A DNA stretch of 64,000 bases from Typha latifolia (taxonomy: Eukaryota > Streptophyta > Magnoliopsida > Poales > Typhaceae): assembly GCA_019914945.1 (NCBI GenBank), contig CM034100.1:11109096-11173095 (forward strand). The letters run 5' to 3'. Of this stretch, positions 35,016 to 46,461 are shown one piece after another. The notes below the pieces were generated by a model that saw nothing but the letters and a program-made list of their open reading frames with translations, made no database searches and was not told where the DNA came from. How positions within the stretch are numbered: position 1 is the stretch's first letter; each line of letters opens with the position of its first letter. The translations under genes were made by a program, and so were the position numbers.

Positions 35016-35660
35016 TCAATGGTAGTACCTATGAGGATCATCTCCTACTGGTCCTAACTGAAGAAGATAGGTCAAATCATATGCACAAGGTAGCCCCATC
35101 ATAGGCTGCATCGCAATAATCGGCGAAGACCGAACACTATCAAGCTGCACATCTTCATTTTCTTGTTTATATTTCATCCATATGCTCTGGAAATTTAATG
35201 TGACGGGTCCCAAACTCTGTAACCACTGAGCACCAAGGACAATGTCCGATCCTCGCAGTGCCAACGAATACAAGTCCACAATGATGTCGTGTCCTTGCAC
35301 CCGTATACCGACTTGGCGACACAAGCTCTCCGCCCTAAGCTTCGTGCTGTCTCCAATAGCAACGTCAAACCTTGTAGTCGGTTCGGCATCCAAACCCAAT
35401 CTCCTCACTAATCTCTTGTCTAGAAAGTTGTGTGTATTCCCCAAATCGATAAGGATGTGCACACAATGCTTTCTAACAAGTCCGTCTACCTGTAACATCC
35501 TCGGCGCGGAAGTACCCGAATATGCATGTATCAATATTTTAGCTTGGATATCTTCCTCAATGCCCTCCACAACAGCCTCCTCATGGACCTCCTTTGGACA
35601 CTCTCCATCATCAACAACCTCATCATCCTTCTCAAGACCATCGATAAGCATCACACACCC
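35016..35660 (-). pseudogene. Family A2 protease region
   Basis: This frame of 212 codons runs from the Gag end (MLIDGLEKDDE) into an aspartic protease. The active-site block is ILIDLGNTHNFLD where family B has ILIDTGSTHNFID. The catalytic D-T/S-G has therefore become D-L-G, likely inactive. The downstream block DIVLGAQWLQSLGPV is conserved. Confidence 0.78.
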
Positions 35661-35669
35661 GATCGGTTT

Positions 35670-36760
35670 AGAACACCGATGACCGGAGATGAAATGCTCA
35701 TCACATCGAAAGCAAAGGCCCTTCGCTCTTCACTCCTCCACCTAGGCAGGTGTGAGAGTTTGAATGGGGGGGCTAATGCCTCTAACATCAGAAGAAGGTT
35801 TCAAAGGTGGTCGTGGTCTAGTGCTTGCAGCCGTTGTTCTTGAAACCGCAGAATTTCCAGTCGGCGTTCTAACTGCAAACCGTCCATCTCGGTTGCCCCA
35901 ATTAGTTTTTGCTGCCATCTTTAGAGCCCTATGCTTTTGTTCCATTCTCACGGCCTTCTCAAAGGCCTCCTCAAGAGTAGTAGGACCTAGAGCATGAACA
36001 TCCGCTTGTATCTCGTCTCGCAGCGCTGAAATAAATGTACTCGTCAATGTCCGTTCGGGCGACGGTGGCTCACAATAACTACAAACTCTTTCAAACTCAG
36101 CTTGGTACTATAATACGGTTGTCCTCTAGACCATCTTGCTTAATGTGGCAGAAAAATCTTCATATGTTGCTGTCCCAAATCTACGTGTAATTCTCTTACA
36201 AAAATTAGCCCATCCGGTAAATCCACCACTACGAATAACCAGTCTATACTAATGTAATGCCGTTCCTTGGAGGTGAAAGCTTGTCATCTGGACTTTTGCA
36301 TCTTTCGCTGTATCTTGACAATCAAAATATTGTTCAACTTGAAACACCCAATCCATTGGATCACTGCCTTGGAATTTTGGAAAGTCCAAGCGTGTGGTTC
36401 TCCCCCGAATAGCATTGTCGGGTTCGCGAAAGATCCTTGGTTCAGGTCTAAACCTTTGTGCAGGTTGATCACCCTCTCTAAATCATCGAGCACGTCCATC
36501 AACATCTCCATACAGATCAAACTCTTCTTCAAAGTGCCAATCCTTCTCATCGACGAAGCGCGCCGGTGCCGTACGCCCCTCGGGTTCCACCACCGTCGGT
36601 CTTGGGTTTTGCAACGGAGGTGGAGAATGATGTGTGGGCATAAGTAAGAGGGGATCATTGACACTCGCATGATGCACATGAACTTGTGGGGTATCAGTTC
36701 GATGGGATCCCATCGCTGGTCCTTCTTAGAACTCTGATCGCCTTCGAGGAGATAACGAAT
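35670..36760 (-). pseudogene. Family A2 gag
   Basis: The C-terminal zinc knuckle reads KGLCFRCDEHFISGHRC near 35680-35725. Just before it, TPA(stop)VEE(stop)RAKG has TAG and TGA where family B has TPAQVEERRA. Core Gag text (TLEEAFEKAVRMEQKHRALKM) is at 35880-36000. N-terminal proline-rich text (PTHHSPPPLQNPRPT) is at 36580-36640. Several shifts break the frame. Confidence 0.75.
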
Positions 36761-36845
36761 CAAATCGGTTCTTGATATATTTCTTGAAATCATTGCGATC
36801 CTTTTGAATTGAGTCAACTCTATGCATCAATGTATGGAACTGATA

Positions 36846-36925
36846 GGCTCTGATACCAATTGATAACCTTCGATACCAAATTATTAAGATCTGATAACAA
36901 ATTGATAGGATCTGGAACCAAAAGA
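36846..36925 (-). repeat. Primer-binding site plus worn repeats, A2
   Basis: The true primer-binding site reads ggctctgatacca at 36846-36858 (TGGTATCAGAGCC on the minus strand). It is followed by two degenerate copies (ttcgataccaaatt and gatctgataacaaattgatagg) extending into the LTR end, like the arrays of A1 and family B. Confidence 0.7.
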
Positions 36926-37725
36926 TTGGCTATGAAACAATTCCTTAAGATCTGAACTTATTGTAGGAAGCAGTCCGTGTAATTGTGGTAAAATATTCGT
37001 CAAATATGCTTTGGTAGTCAGAAAATTACAAAATGAATTGGGTTGGATCCACAACTTCCTGATATGCAACTTTCATATTTACGCCCTTCACAGATTCGAA
37101 TTATAGCAGGGATGAAAATACGGAATAACGTGGGTGATGGTGGTGGTGACGGGTGAAGTGGATGTTAGGGTTATGGATAAGTATGGAGACGATGGTGGAT
37201 TGTGGAAGTGAATAAGGGAAATAGACGAAGGAAACGAAGTGGTCGAGATCCCAAAGAAGAGAGGTGGCTCGATAGTCGGGGGAGATTAGAAGCGAGGAGA
37301 AACTTGCCAACGGTACATGTGGAAGGATGGTGAAGAGGGAGGAGGGAGGAGGGAGGAGTCTAGAGAGAAGATAAGAGGCAAGAAATCAAGAATCTAGTTG
37401 CCTAATAAAGTTGCTTGCTATCCACATATTTATAGAGGCTAGCCAACAAGTCCTAAAACAATATGAAACCCTAATTCTAGAGGATTCCCGTCGATCGCGT
37501 TTGAACGCGCTCGATCACGTTCGAACAAACTCAAAAAGCCCTTATCTGGATTTGTGAACGCGACACAGTCATTCACAAGGTGTTCACAAATGTGGGCATT
37601 CACAAGGTGTTCACAAGATAGTTCGAACGTGACTCCAACAGCGTTCGAACGCGACCTACAAAAATTTTATTTTAATAAAAATAAATACCTAATGCGATAA
37701 GAAAGGATCCTAACTAAGTGTATTA
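36861..37725 (-). repeat. Family A LTR shared by A2 and A3
   Basis: This is an 865-bp LTR. On its low side it adjoins the A2 primer-binding site. On its high side it adjoins the polypurine tract and chromodomain end of A3. It therefore serves as 5' LTR of A2 and 3' LTR of A3, as produced by recombination between elements. U3 holds the CGTTCGAACG-type palindromes (37495-37660), and a TATA box (ctataaata) lies at 37424-37433. Confidence 0.82.
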
Positions 37726-38403
37726 GCCCACCACGCTTCCCCCATCTTGCCCTCAAGGTGAAAAGTCAGGAAAATGCTCTAAGGTATTAGTCTCCAACTC
37801 CCATGTCGCCTCATTAGGTGGCTTGCCAAGCCAATCAACTAGAATCTCCATCTCCAATCTAGTACCATGTCATCGTCGGCGCCTAGCAAGTACATGAACT
37901 GGCTCTACAATCTCTATCTCCTCCAATGGCTCCGGTAGAACTAATCCAACAATCTCATGATCTCCAATACACTCTCTCAGCAATGAAACATGGAAGACAG
38001 GATGCATTCTCGACCCCTCCGGCAGCTTCAAACGATATGCAACCGAACCAATACGCTCCAACACCTGAAATATACCAAAGTAGCGATAAACCAACTTTTG
38101 GTTTTGCATTGGACATAAGGTAACCTGTCGATACGGTTGCACCCTCACAAACACCCAACTGCCGATGTCAAACTCCTGCTCCCTATGGCTATGATCATAA
38201 ACTTGCTTCATATAGTTTTGAGCAAGTTTAAGATGAGCACGCAACCTCCTCAATGTGGCATCTCTATCCATCAATACTAAGTCCACCTCTGTCCTATCTA
38301 CCGATGCCACTAGATCATAAGCGCATAATGTCGGAGCCGTGCATCCATACACCACCTCAAATGGAGTCATGCCAATGCTGCTATGGTAGGTGGTGTTATA
38401 AGA
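37726..38403 (-). pseudogene. Family A3 integrase C-terminus and chromodomain
   Basis: The 166-codon frame 37870-38370 begins TPFEVVYGCTAP, passes through RVQPYRQVTLC and HPVFHVSLLRECIGDHE, and ends at LARRRR. After a stop, EILVDWLGKPPNEATWE (37800-37860) is the chromodomain end that marks these elements as chromoviruses. The polypurine tract (GGGGGAAGC, minus) follows at 37727-37742. The stop at 38401-38403 reads WAE(stop)SYN where the 59 kb copy has WAEWSYN. Confidence 0.82.
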
Positions 38404-38820
38404 CTACTCTGCCCATAGTAAGAACTCCAACCATTGTCTCGGCATCTCTCCACCAAAGCACCTGAAATACTGCTCAATGCCTCGATTAACCACCTCAGTT
38501 TGGCTGTCCGTTTGTGGATGGTAGGTCGAACTGAAGTTTAATCGAGTCCCCTGCAATCTGAAAAGCTCAGTCCAAAAGTTGCTCATAAATACACGATCAT
38601 GATCCGAGACAATCGTGCATGGCATGCCATGTAATTGAGCAATATCTCTAACAAAAATTTTGCCATATCCAACGATGAATCGACGATAATATCCAGTCAG
38701 CCCTAAAAATCCTCTCAATCCGATGGTAGTAGTAGGAATAGGCCAAGCGGTCATACATGCAACCTTTTGAGGATCCACCGCGACACCATCTACTGAAATG
38801 ATATAGCCTAAATACTCCAC
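38404..38820 (-). pseudogene. Family A3 in-frame RT-integrase fusion
   Basis: This open frame of 138 codons starts in the RT connection ([37 protein letters not shown]). It then passes straight into the integrase core (FVRDIAQLHGMPCTIVSDHDRVF, YHPQTDSQTEVVNRG). RNase H and the integrase zinc-binding and first catalytic blocks have been removed without breaking the frame. It retains two of the three DDE residues, the second Asp and the Glu, so it would not be an active integrase. Confidence 0.8.
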
Positions 38821-38973
38821 CTTTGGTACTCCCTATAGGCACTTGGACTTCTTGATCTTCAATTGGTTTTGCTCCAATAAATTCAGCCATCCTCCAAATG
38901 CCGCCAATGCTCCAATTCAATCCTACTATACACTAAAATATCGCCAAAAAATACCAAGACATACCTTCGTAAG
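38821..38973 (-). pseudogene. Family A3 RT fragment, left of the Copia insertion
   Basis: RT palm text continues to the catalytic box, which reads VFFGDI instead of VFFDDI because of a single change. The text stops at gtaag, the Copia target site, and resumes at 48898. Confidence 0.75.
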
Positions 38974-39988
38974 TGTTAGGTTTTTATTTGTTGGCAATTG
39001 TGTATAAAATATCTCTGGTTTGAATATCTCTGGTTTGAAGAATTGCAAGATTATTGGAGAAAAGCTGTCGAGTTCACACCGCGTTCACAAACGCGTTCGA
39101 ACGCGGAATCTGCATTCACACAGACAGAGAGTCGCGTTCACAAACGCGTTCAAACGCGGGTACTGCGTTCACACAGATAGAGAGCCGCGTTCACAAACAC
39201 GTTCCAATGCGGGTACTGCGTTCACACAGACAGAGAGCCGCGTTCACAAACGCGTTCAAACGCGGGTACTACGTTCACACAGACTAAGAGCTGCGTTCAC
39301 AAACGCGTTCGAACGCAACCTGAAGAATTCAAGTTGTTGCGTTCGAACGCACTCGGGCCCGTTCGAACGCACTTGGGCCCGTTCGAACGCACTTGGGCCC
39401 GTTCGAACGCACCTGAGATCAAGTCATGCCGTTCGAACGCACCCGGGCACTAATGAAGTTTGATAAAATTGGACTTTCGTGAGTACGGATAAAACTTGGA
39501 TTTGGCTCTATCTTAGAGATCATATATAAGGATTGTGATGCCCTATCTCTAGGGTGGTTGAAGAAGTATTATTGAAGGAGACTTCTTGAGGCTACATCTG
39601 TTCTTCAAAGGTTCCACTCATCATTAAAAAGTTAATCTTTTGTCTTAAGGGTTATCTAGACGAAAAATCAATCTCGAGGGTTACTGAGGTTGGACTTCAA
39701 TCACGAGAAGTAGTGAATCGTGGGTCCTAGCGAGCAAGACTGAGAAGAACAAAGTCATTTGGATCGACGGATTGTTTTGTGAGTCAGTCTTGTAATTGCT
39801 ACTATTCTAGTGATTGCTTTTGATCCGAGTTTGGATCCGTGGTTTTTTTCCGTTTGGGTTTTTCCACGTTAAAATCTTAGTGTTCATCTTTGCTTTTGTT
39901 CTTAATATTTCTACGGACTTTTACTTAAGCGAACGAGTGTTATCATTGCATAGTATTTAGATGCATACTTGTGTCTAGGGGTTTTTCA
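38974..39988 (+). repeat. 5' LTR of the Copia element
   Basis: It begins TGTTAGG and ends TTTTCA. Five 53-bp units (starting at 39081, 39134, 39187, 39240 and 39293) precede a 20-bp array of gttcgaacgcac(t/c)tgggccc units at 39341-39415. Together they carry seven exact CGTTCGAACG palindromes. The 3' LTR has five 53-bp units but fewer 20-bp units. Confidence 0.92.
39533..39540 (+). promoter_or_regulatory. TATA box of the Copia 5' LTR
   Basis: TATATAAG lies about 110 bases after the palindrome array and about 450 bases before the primer-binding site. The 3' LTR keeps it at 48427-48434. It is the best candidate for the element's transcription start. Confidence 0.6.
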
Positions 39989-39990
39989 AT

Positions 39991-40001
39991 TGGTATCAGA
40001 G
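39991..40001 (+). other. Primer-binding site of the Copia element
   Basis: TGGTATCAGAG lies two bases after the LTR end, complementary to initiator Met-tRNA. Confidence 0.88.
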
Positions 40002-40037
40002 TAGGTTCTCTCACTCTTTGAGAGAGATCAGATAGGC

Positions 40038-41770
40038 ATGGATTTTCATAGAGATGGACCATCATCTATTAGACCTCCTATCCTAGATGGATCAAATTAT
40101 GGATATTGGAAAGCTAGGATGAGAGCTTAATTGAAGTCTATAGATGAACGAGTATGGTTTGTCGTTGTGAACCGTTAGAGTCCACCAATGTACATGGTGG
40201 ATGATAAACTTGTTGATAAACCGATAGAGTCATGGGATAGGTTAGACTATGAAAAAGTTGGATGGAATAGCAAAGCAATAAATGCAATTTTTAGTTGTGT
40301 TTCCTCATAAAAATTTAGAAGAATTTAGAAGAATTTCTACTTGTGAGATAGCAAAAGACGCTTGGACGATCTTAGAAACTACTCACGAAGGAACTATGGC
40401 TATAAAACTTTCTAAACCTCAGAGGTTGACTACTAGTTTTGAAACTCTACGTATGGAGGAGAATGAGACATTTGATGAGTTCTATGCAAAGCTGAGTGAT
40501 ATAGTCAACTCCAGTTTCAACCTAGGAGAGAAAATTCCTGAAACAGAATTGTCTGTAAGATCCTTAGGTCTCTTCTAGAGAGGTTTCAGGCGAAAGATAC
40601 AGCTATTGAGGAAAGTAAGGACATCGATTCTATAAAAGTTGAACAATTGGTAGGAAATCTACAAACATTTGAGTCCAGTCTTTCAAAACCGAGGAAGTCC
40701 AAAGGGATTGCTCTATCCACAGTTGAAGAAATTATAGAGGAGTCTGATGATGAAAGTGATTTAGATGTTAAGATGTTGGCCATGTTCGTCAAAAAGTTTA
40801 ATAAATTCTTTCGGAAGCCAAACAAGTTGAATGCTGAAAAACTTGAGAAAAACAAAGCCTTTGTGAAAAAGAAGAATACTGCGAGTTCGAATATAGGTGT
40901 GAGCAACAACAGTGTTAAATAGAAAAATAAGAATTCTGAGAATAAAGTTCGATGTTTTGAATGTTCTGGTTTTGGACACATAGCACAAGAATGCCCTTAT
41001 CGCCTTAAGAAGAACGGTAAAGCTATGAAAGTTACTTGGGATGACTTAGGTGAATCTGATGATGATTCTAGAAAAGACGAAGAAAACTTTGTTGCTTTTG
41101 CCTCTTCTCTACTTAATATCGATTCTGTTGTTGATACTGATAGTACAAATGATCAGGATATGTTACCAGCTGAGGAAGATGAATCTGAAATTCAAAAGGC
41201 ATATAATGACCTATACCTGGAGTCGTTTAAACTCAAGAAAAGCAATCTTAGACTACTTCAACGACTCAAGGTAATCGAACTAGAAAGAATTCAATTTGAG
41301 GAGAAATACAAATTGGAACTTGAACGTGTCAAAGACCTTTCTGAACAACTTGACAATGAAAAAATAAAATGATGGCTGATGAAATTGAACTAGAGCGACT
41401 GAATAAGGAAGTGACATTTCTAAAAGGGAAGAACAAATTTGACGAGATTCTAAAGGCTCAGATCTCTAGAAAAGACAGGTATGGTGTTGGATACACTAGT
41501 AATCCAAATAATAATAAAACTCTCTTCGTTTCTGTAGGTATACAAAAGGAAGAATATCTGAAGTCATCAACCGCATTCACAAAGCAATCCTAGTTGAATG
41601 CTTCTAAACTGAAGGTGAATCTACAAACTGGTGAATCGTCAACGGCACCAAAGGTAAACTTTAGTCACACTCCTCGACAAAAGGTGAGTAGAAAAGGGTT
41701 TGTTCGGACATACTATCATTGCGGCATTCTAGGGCATATTCGACCTCATTGCAAATTTTTACAAAAACCT
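40038..41770 (+). pseudogene. Copia gag
   Basis: ATG 40038 opens MDFHRDGPSSIRPPILDGSNY, the usual SIRE Gag start. The UBN2-type core (FRRISTCEIAKDAWTILE, NETFDEFYAKLSDIVN) lies at 40320-40520. It is preceded by a shift beside a duplicated aatttagaaga at 40308-40330. A complete CX2CX4HX4C knuckle (CFECSGFGHIAQEC) is at 40953-40994. A second knuckle near 41711-41755 reads YYHCGILGHIRPHC, its first Cys lost. Stops at 40177, 40576, 40919 and 41591 are all TAG. A coiled-coil-like Glu/Lys/Leu stretch lies at 41200-41430. Confidence 0.85.
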
Positions 41771-41839
41771 AGAACTGCTTTCATTTATGGGATAAAAACA
41801 CAGGCCATATGGGTCAAGAAAAGTGATTTGAATTATTAT

Positions 41840-42190
41840 GTTGTGCATACAGCCTTGAAAGCTTTAAATTCTGATTTGTGGTATTTAGATAGTGGCTGTT
41901 CAAGACATATGTCGGGTGACAAGTCATTATTTTCTAATCTTGAAAAACATGAAGGGGGAGTTGTGGCATTCGGAGATGGTAATTCATCCAAGGTAATATG
42001 TAAAGGAAAGGTAAGTTCTCCGGGGGTTCCTATTCTTGAAAATGTTCTTTACATTAAGGGGTTGAAAGCAAATATTCTGAGTATCAGTCAATTTTGTGAT
42101 GAAGATTATGAGGTAAAATTCTCCAAAAATGATTGTACTATTCTAGATCATGGTGGTAATGTTATATGTTATGGATCTGGAACATATGAT
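41840..42190 (+). pseudogene. Copia protease
   Basis: LWYLDSGCSRHMSGDKSLF at 41876-41932 holds the aspartic protease D-S-G triad intact. It continues with GGNVICYGSGTYDN before the integrase linker. It lies in a 273-codon frame (41594-42415) without stops, so this segment is among the best preserved. It would process the Gag-Pol polyprotein in the virus-like particle. Confidence 0.85.
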
Positions 42191-42229
42191 AATTGCTATG
42201 TTGTTGGAACGTCACATAAACTGAAATGT

Positions 42230-43215
42230 AATAGTGGCTCTTTCGACATTGCAGATCTTTGCAATCAACGTCTTGGACATGTGAATCACAAGGAATTATT
42301 TACTCTGTCCAAACAAGAAGTGGTAAGAGGAATACCTAAGATGAAAAAATGTCAAAAAGAGTGTGAGGTTCGTGTCAAATTGGAAAACAAATTCGGATCT
42401 CACACAAGAAGGTAAATGCAGCTACCACCGACCGTGTGCTTCAATTAGTTCATATGGACTTGATGGGTCCAACAAAAATGGAAAGTCTTGGAGGTAAACG
42501 CTATATATTCTTAATGGTCGATGATTACTCCAGATATACTTGGGTTGCCTTTCTACGTGAGAAGTCTAAAACCTCAAAGGTTTTGAAATCACTATGCTTA
42601 AAATTGCAGAATGAAAAATCTACAACCCTAGTTAGGATTTGTTCTGATCATGGTAGAGAATTTGAAAATGAAATTTTTTTTATATTTTGCGATTCTCTTG
42701 GTATTCAACATGAGTTTTCAGCTCCTATAACTCCACAACAGAACGGGATTATTGAAAGAAAGAACCGAGTTGTGTAGGAAATGGCTAGGGTTATGCTTCA
42801 CGCTAAAAAGGTTACTCAAAGGTTTTGAGCGGAGGCGGTCAATACAGCGGTACATGTGATAAATCGTGTTTATCTAAGACCGGGTACAAAAATGACTGCT
42901 TATGAAATCTGGAAAGGTAAGAAACCTAGTGTTAAATATTTTCGAGTTTTTGGTAGTAAATGTTATATCTTGCATGATCGAAAATATTTGACTAAATTTG
43001 ATACTAGAAGTAGCGAAGGCATCTTCTTAGGGTATTCGAATAATAGTAGAGCCTACAGAGTATTTAATCTTGACACTTCTACTATTATGGAATCTGCTAA
43101 TATTATGATAGATGAATCCATGAATAATTTAACTGAAGCTACTCCTATTTCTGTTTCTGCAGATACATATGACGAAGAAATAGGAAAGGAGCTTGATCTA
43201 GAAATTGAAAATTAG
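42230..43215 (+). pseudogene. Copia integrase
   Basis: A pre-integrase block (CNQRLGHVNHKELFTLSKQ) is at 42260-42318. A shift near 42345 breaks the zinc-binding region. The DDE residues are visible: Asp in VHMDLMGP (42450s), Asp in CSDHGREF (about 42649) and Glu in QQNGIIERKNR (about 42754). Stops are TAG at 42775 (where the family has VVQEMAR), TGA at 42826 (a Trp position) and TAG at 43213. It would insert the cDNA in the nucleus if intact. Confidence 0.87.
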
Positions 43216-43419
43216 GACGAGGACAAAGTTGAAATGAACAAAGATGAATGCAACGTACCGGAACCATCTGCCAGAGTGAAATCAAATCATCCACTGTCAC
43301 AAGTGATCGGAGACGTGAATGAACCAATTAAGACAAGACGACAAATCCAAAGTGAGGTATCATTTACTTGTTATACATCTTCTTTTGAACCTAAAAATGT
43401 GAAGGAAGCATTATTAGAC

Positions 43420-44913
43420 GATTCTTAGGTTAATGCTATGCATAAGGAATTAGAGCAATTTTCTAGGAATGATGTTTGGTACTTAGTTCCTAGACCTAAG
43501 AATGTGAACGTCATTGGAACAAAATGGATTTACAAGAATAAAAGTGATGAACATGGCAATATAGTTCGAAATAAAGCTAGACTTGTAGCACAGGGATATA
43601 CTTAGGTTGAGGGTATAGATTTTGATGAGACATTTGCTCCTTTTGCTAGATTAGAATCTATTCATATACTGCTTGCTATTGCTTGTCACTTAAAATTAAA
43701 ATTGTTTCAAATGGATGTGAAAAGTGCTTTTTTGAATGGTACTCTGAATGAAGATGTTTATGTAGAACAACCGAAAGGGTTCGAAGATCAAAAATTTCCT
43801 TCTCATGTGTTTAAACTGAAAAAGGCCCTCTACGGGCTAAAACAAGCTCCAAGAGCTTGGTATGGGAAGCTGACCACCTTTTTAGTGGATGCGGGGTTCA
43901 CTCGAGCGGGAGTGGACAAGACATTGTTCATTAGACGGTCAAACAAGAATTTAGTTGTGGCACAAATATATGTGGATGACATTGTCTTCGGGGCAACGAG
44001 TCGATCATTAGCTAAGTAGTTTGCAGATCTTATGCATAGTCATTTTGAGATGAGCATGATGGGTGAGTTGAAGTTCTTTTTGGGACTTCAAATTACTCAG
44101 TTGGAAAGAGGGATATTTATCGCTCAAACCAAGTATGCTAAGGATCTTGTGACTAAATTCGGTTTAGAAAATGCAAAACATGCTAGAACTCCTATGAGTA
44201 CAACTACCAAACTAGGTAAGGATATTTTAGGAAAAAGTGTTGATCAAACACTGTATAGGAGCATGATTGGTAGTCTTTTGTACTTAACTGCTAGTAGACC
44301 AGACATTGCATTTAGTGTCGATGTGTGTGCTAGGTTTCAGTCTAAACCTAAGGAGACACATTTGTTTGCTGTGAAACGTATTATAAAATATGTCGGTGGC
44401 ACAGTTGACTTAGGTATCTGGTTTACGTATGACTTGGGAGCTATCATATCTGGATACACGAATTCTGATTGGGCAGGTTCATGTGATGATAGAAAAAGTA
44501 CCTCAGGTGGATGTTTTTATATTGGAAACAATCTGGTTGCTTGGCACAGTAAGAAACAAAACTCGATATCTTTATCTACTACGGAGGCTGAGTACATTGC
44601 AGCGGGAAGTTGTTGTTCTCAATTACTATGGATGAAACAGATAGTCAAAGATTACGGCATTGAACAAGATACTATGGTGCTTTATTGTGACCACATGAGT
44701 GCTATTAATATTTCAAAAAATCCTGTTCAACACTTGCGTAGAAAGCATATTGATATCCAACATCATTTTATACGCGAGTTAGTTGAAGACAAAACAATAG
44801 CACTAGAACATGTTGAGACGGAGAAACAGTTGGGTGATCTATTTACAAAACCTTTGGATTTACAGAGATTTGCATATCTTTGTACTTCTTTAGGGATTTG
44901 TGCTTTGGATTGA
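43420..44913 (+). pseudogene. Copia reverse transcriptase and RNase H
   Basis: RVT_2-type RT blocks run from NAMHKELEQFSRNDVW through FQMDVKSAFLNG to YVDD (43969-43980, catalytic, intact). RNase H follows, with STTEAEYIAAGSC at 44575-44613 and the end DLFTKPLDLQRF. The last 293 codons (44032-44913) are uninterrupted and end in TGA. Stops at 43426 (Trp position), 43603 (Gln in AQGYTQVEG) and 44017 (Gln in LAKQFAD) are all TAG. Confidence 0.88.
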
Positions 44914-45920
44914 TTTTTTTTGGTTTGGTTTGCGTATTTTTTTATTATTATTTCTTTTCATTTCTTTTTAGATTTTCTTTACTCTGAACTTTTATTTGGT
45001 TTTAGTTTCAGATTTGTCAAGAGTTTTTGTCATAAATTTTTTTTTTTTGATGCACTCCTAGATTCAATAATATACTCTTGACATATAAATATGATTTTTC
45101 TCTTGATTATGAGTTATGATAGTCAATTCTGTCATCTTGCAGTATATTATATCATTTCTGATTTGTTCACTCTCTCGACTTCTATAATAATTAAACTAAA
45201 TTTAATGCACTCATAACAGTGTGTATATTCTTGAGTGAGCATGACATCATGAAATTTTTTTTAAATAGCTCACTATTGACGTTGATTTGCACAGTTTGAC
45301 CTCATGCTTAGTCATCACAAATGTGTTCATAAAAGATCAATGAAAAGGGCTACAATGAGTTTGTGTGAAAGCCATCTTGTTTAGAGTCCAGTTTGACTAA
45401 GTACATTGCTTGCAAATTAAATAAAATTTTTGATGTTTGTGAATATCTTCTTGCACATTGTTTGATATGTACTACAAGAAAAGGGCTACCTACTCATGTG
45501 TGAAATCCATCATTGCACCTATATGGTTTATATATAAAAAATATTACAGGAAAAATTCTTGTTCGGTTATGGAGAATAAGTCGAAAAGTGTAAATTTAAA
45601 TACTAAGTCGGTTTGACTGCTGTGTTGTATCATTGTTTAAATAAGAAAGTTTATTTAAAAAGAATGTTTCATGTTATCTATGGTCACCTTGCATATGTAT
45701 ATTGTTATGATCAATCAAGATTAATTTAATTTTGAGTGATGCATTAGAATTGATTATAATATGCTTTTGATGATTTGATTGATCTGTGTATGACTTATTT
45801 CATTCGATTGTCATATTCTATGTTTTGAATCTATTTTGAATTTTTAGAGGTGTATCTCCAAAAAGATTTTTTAATTTTTCCTTAGATTTTTTTATTTGAA
45901 AAAAAAGGGGCATTTGAGCG
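44914..45920 (+). other. Copia non-coding stretch between pol and the extra ORF
   Basis: T-rich sequence without any coding frame of note. It belongs to the element because it lies between the LTRs. It may hold leader or splice signals, but I see none that I can defend. Confidence 0.5.
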
Positions 45921-45944
45921 CAAATTTTTGAGTTCAAATGCGGT

Positions 45945-46197
45945 GATTGGCGCGTTTGAACGCGCAGACTGGTGCGTTCGAACGCACTCGAGGATTCTTT
46001 ATATATTGCATCTGAACCCAAGGGTTTTCATCTTCCATCTTCCAAACCCTAGAAACCCTTCATTTTCTCCCTCTCAAATCTTCAAGATCTTGGTATTTTT
46101 CATCAAATTTCTCACCACAAACTCTTTTAAAGGGTAGTTCTCCTCCGGATCTAGCGTCTTTCAGCCGAATTTCTTAGTTTTTCTTCAATTTTGCGAG
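45945..46197 (+). promoter_or_regulatory. Putative internal promoter and leader exon of the Copia extra ORF
   Basis: Two palindrome copies (gcgtttgaacgcgc and gcgttcgaacgcac, 45952-45986) are followed 13 bases later by a TATA-like ttatatatt (45999-46007). A pyrimidine-rich leader follows with aaaccctag (46044-46052), a telo-box-type motif common in plant 5' UTRs. A GAG|GTATGA donor lies at 46197/46198 and a ttttttctcaag acceptor ends at 46460, two bases before the ORF's ATG. The arrangement is that of an ordinary plant gene start. It is inferred from sequence only. Confidence 0.45.
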
Positions 46198-46461
46198 GTA
46201 TGATCATCTATCAATTTTCCTATTTTTTATTCAATTAAGTCTCTTGATCTTGATTGATTTCGTGCTTTTTCGAGTTTTGATCACGTTAAAGTTACTATCT
46301 TTATGTTTCTTGTGTGATTGAACGTGATATCTTAGCGTTTTCAAGTGGATGATCGATTTCATTTAGGGCCTTCATGGTTTCTTGGATTTTTTTTATTTCT
46401 TGGTATCTTTTTGTTTGCTTTGGGCATGTATTTAATCTTGCATCTTATTTTTTTCTCAAGA

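Noticed and set aside
46044..46052. aaaccctag as a telomeric repeat remnant
   Set aside because: Only one unit. It is better explained as a telo-box motif in a leader.
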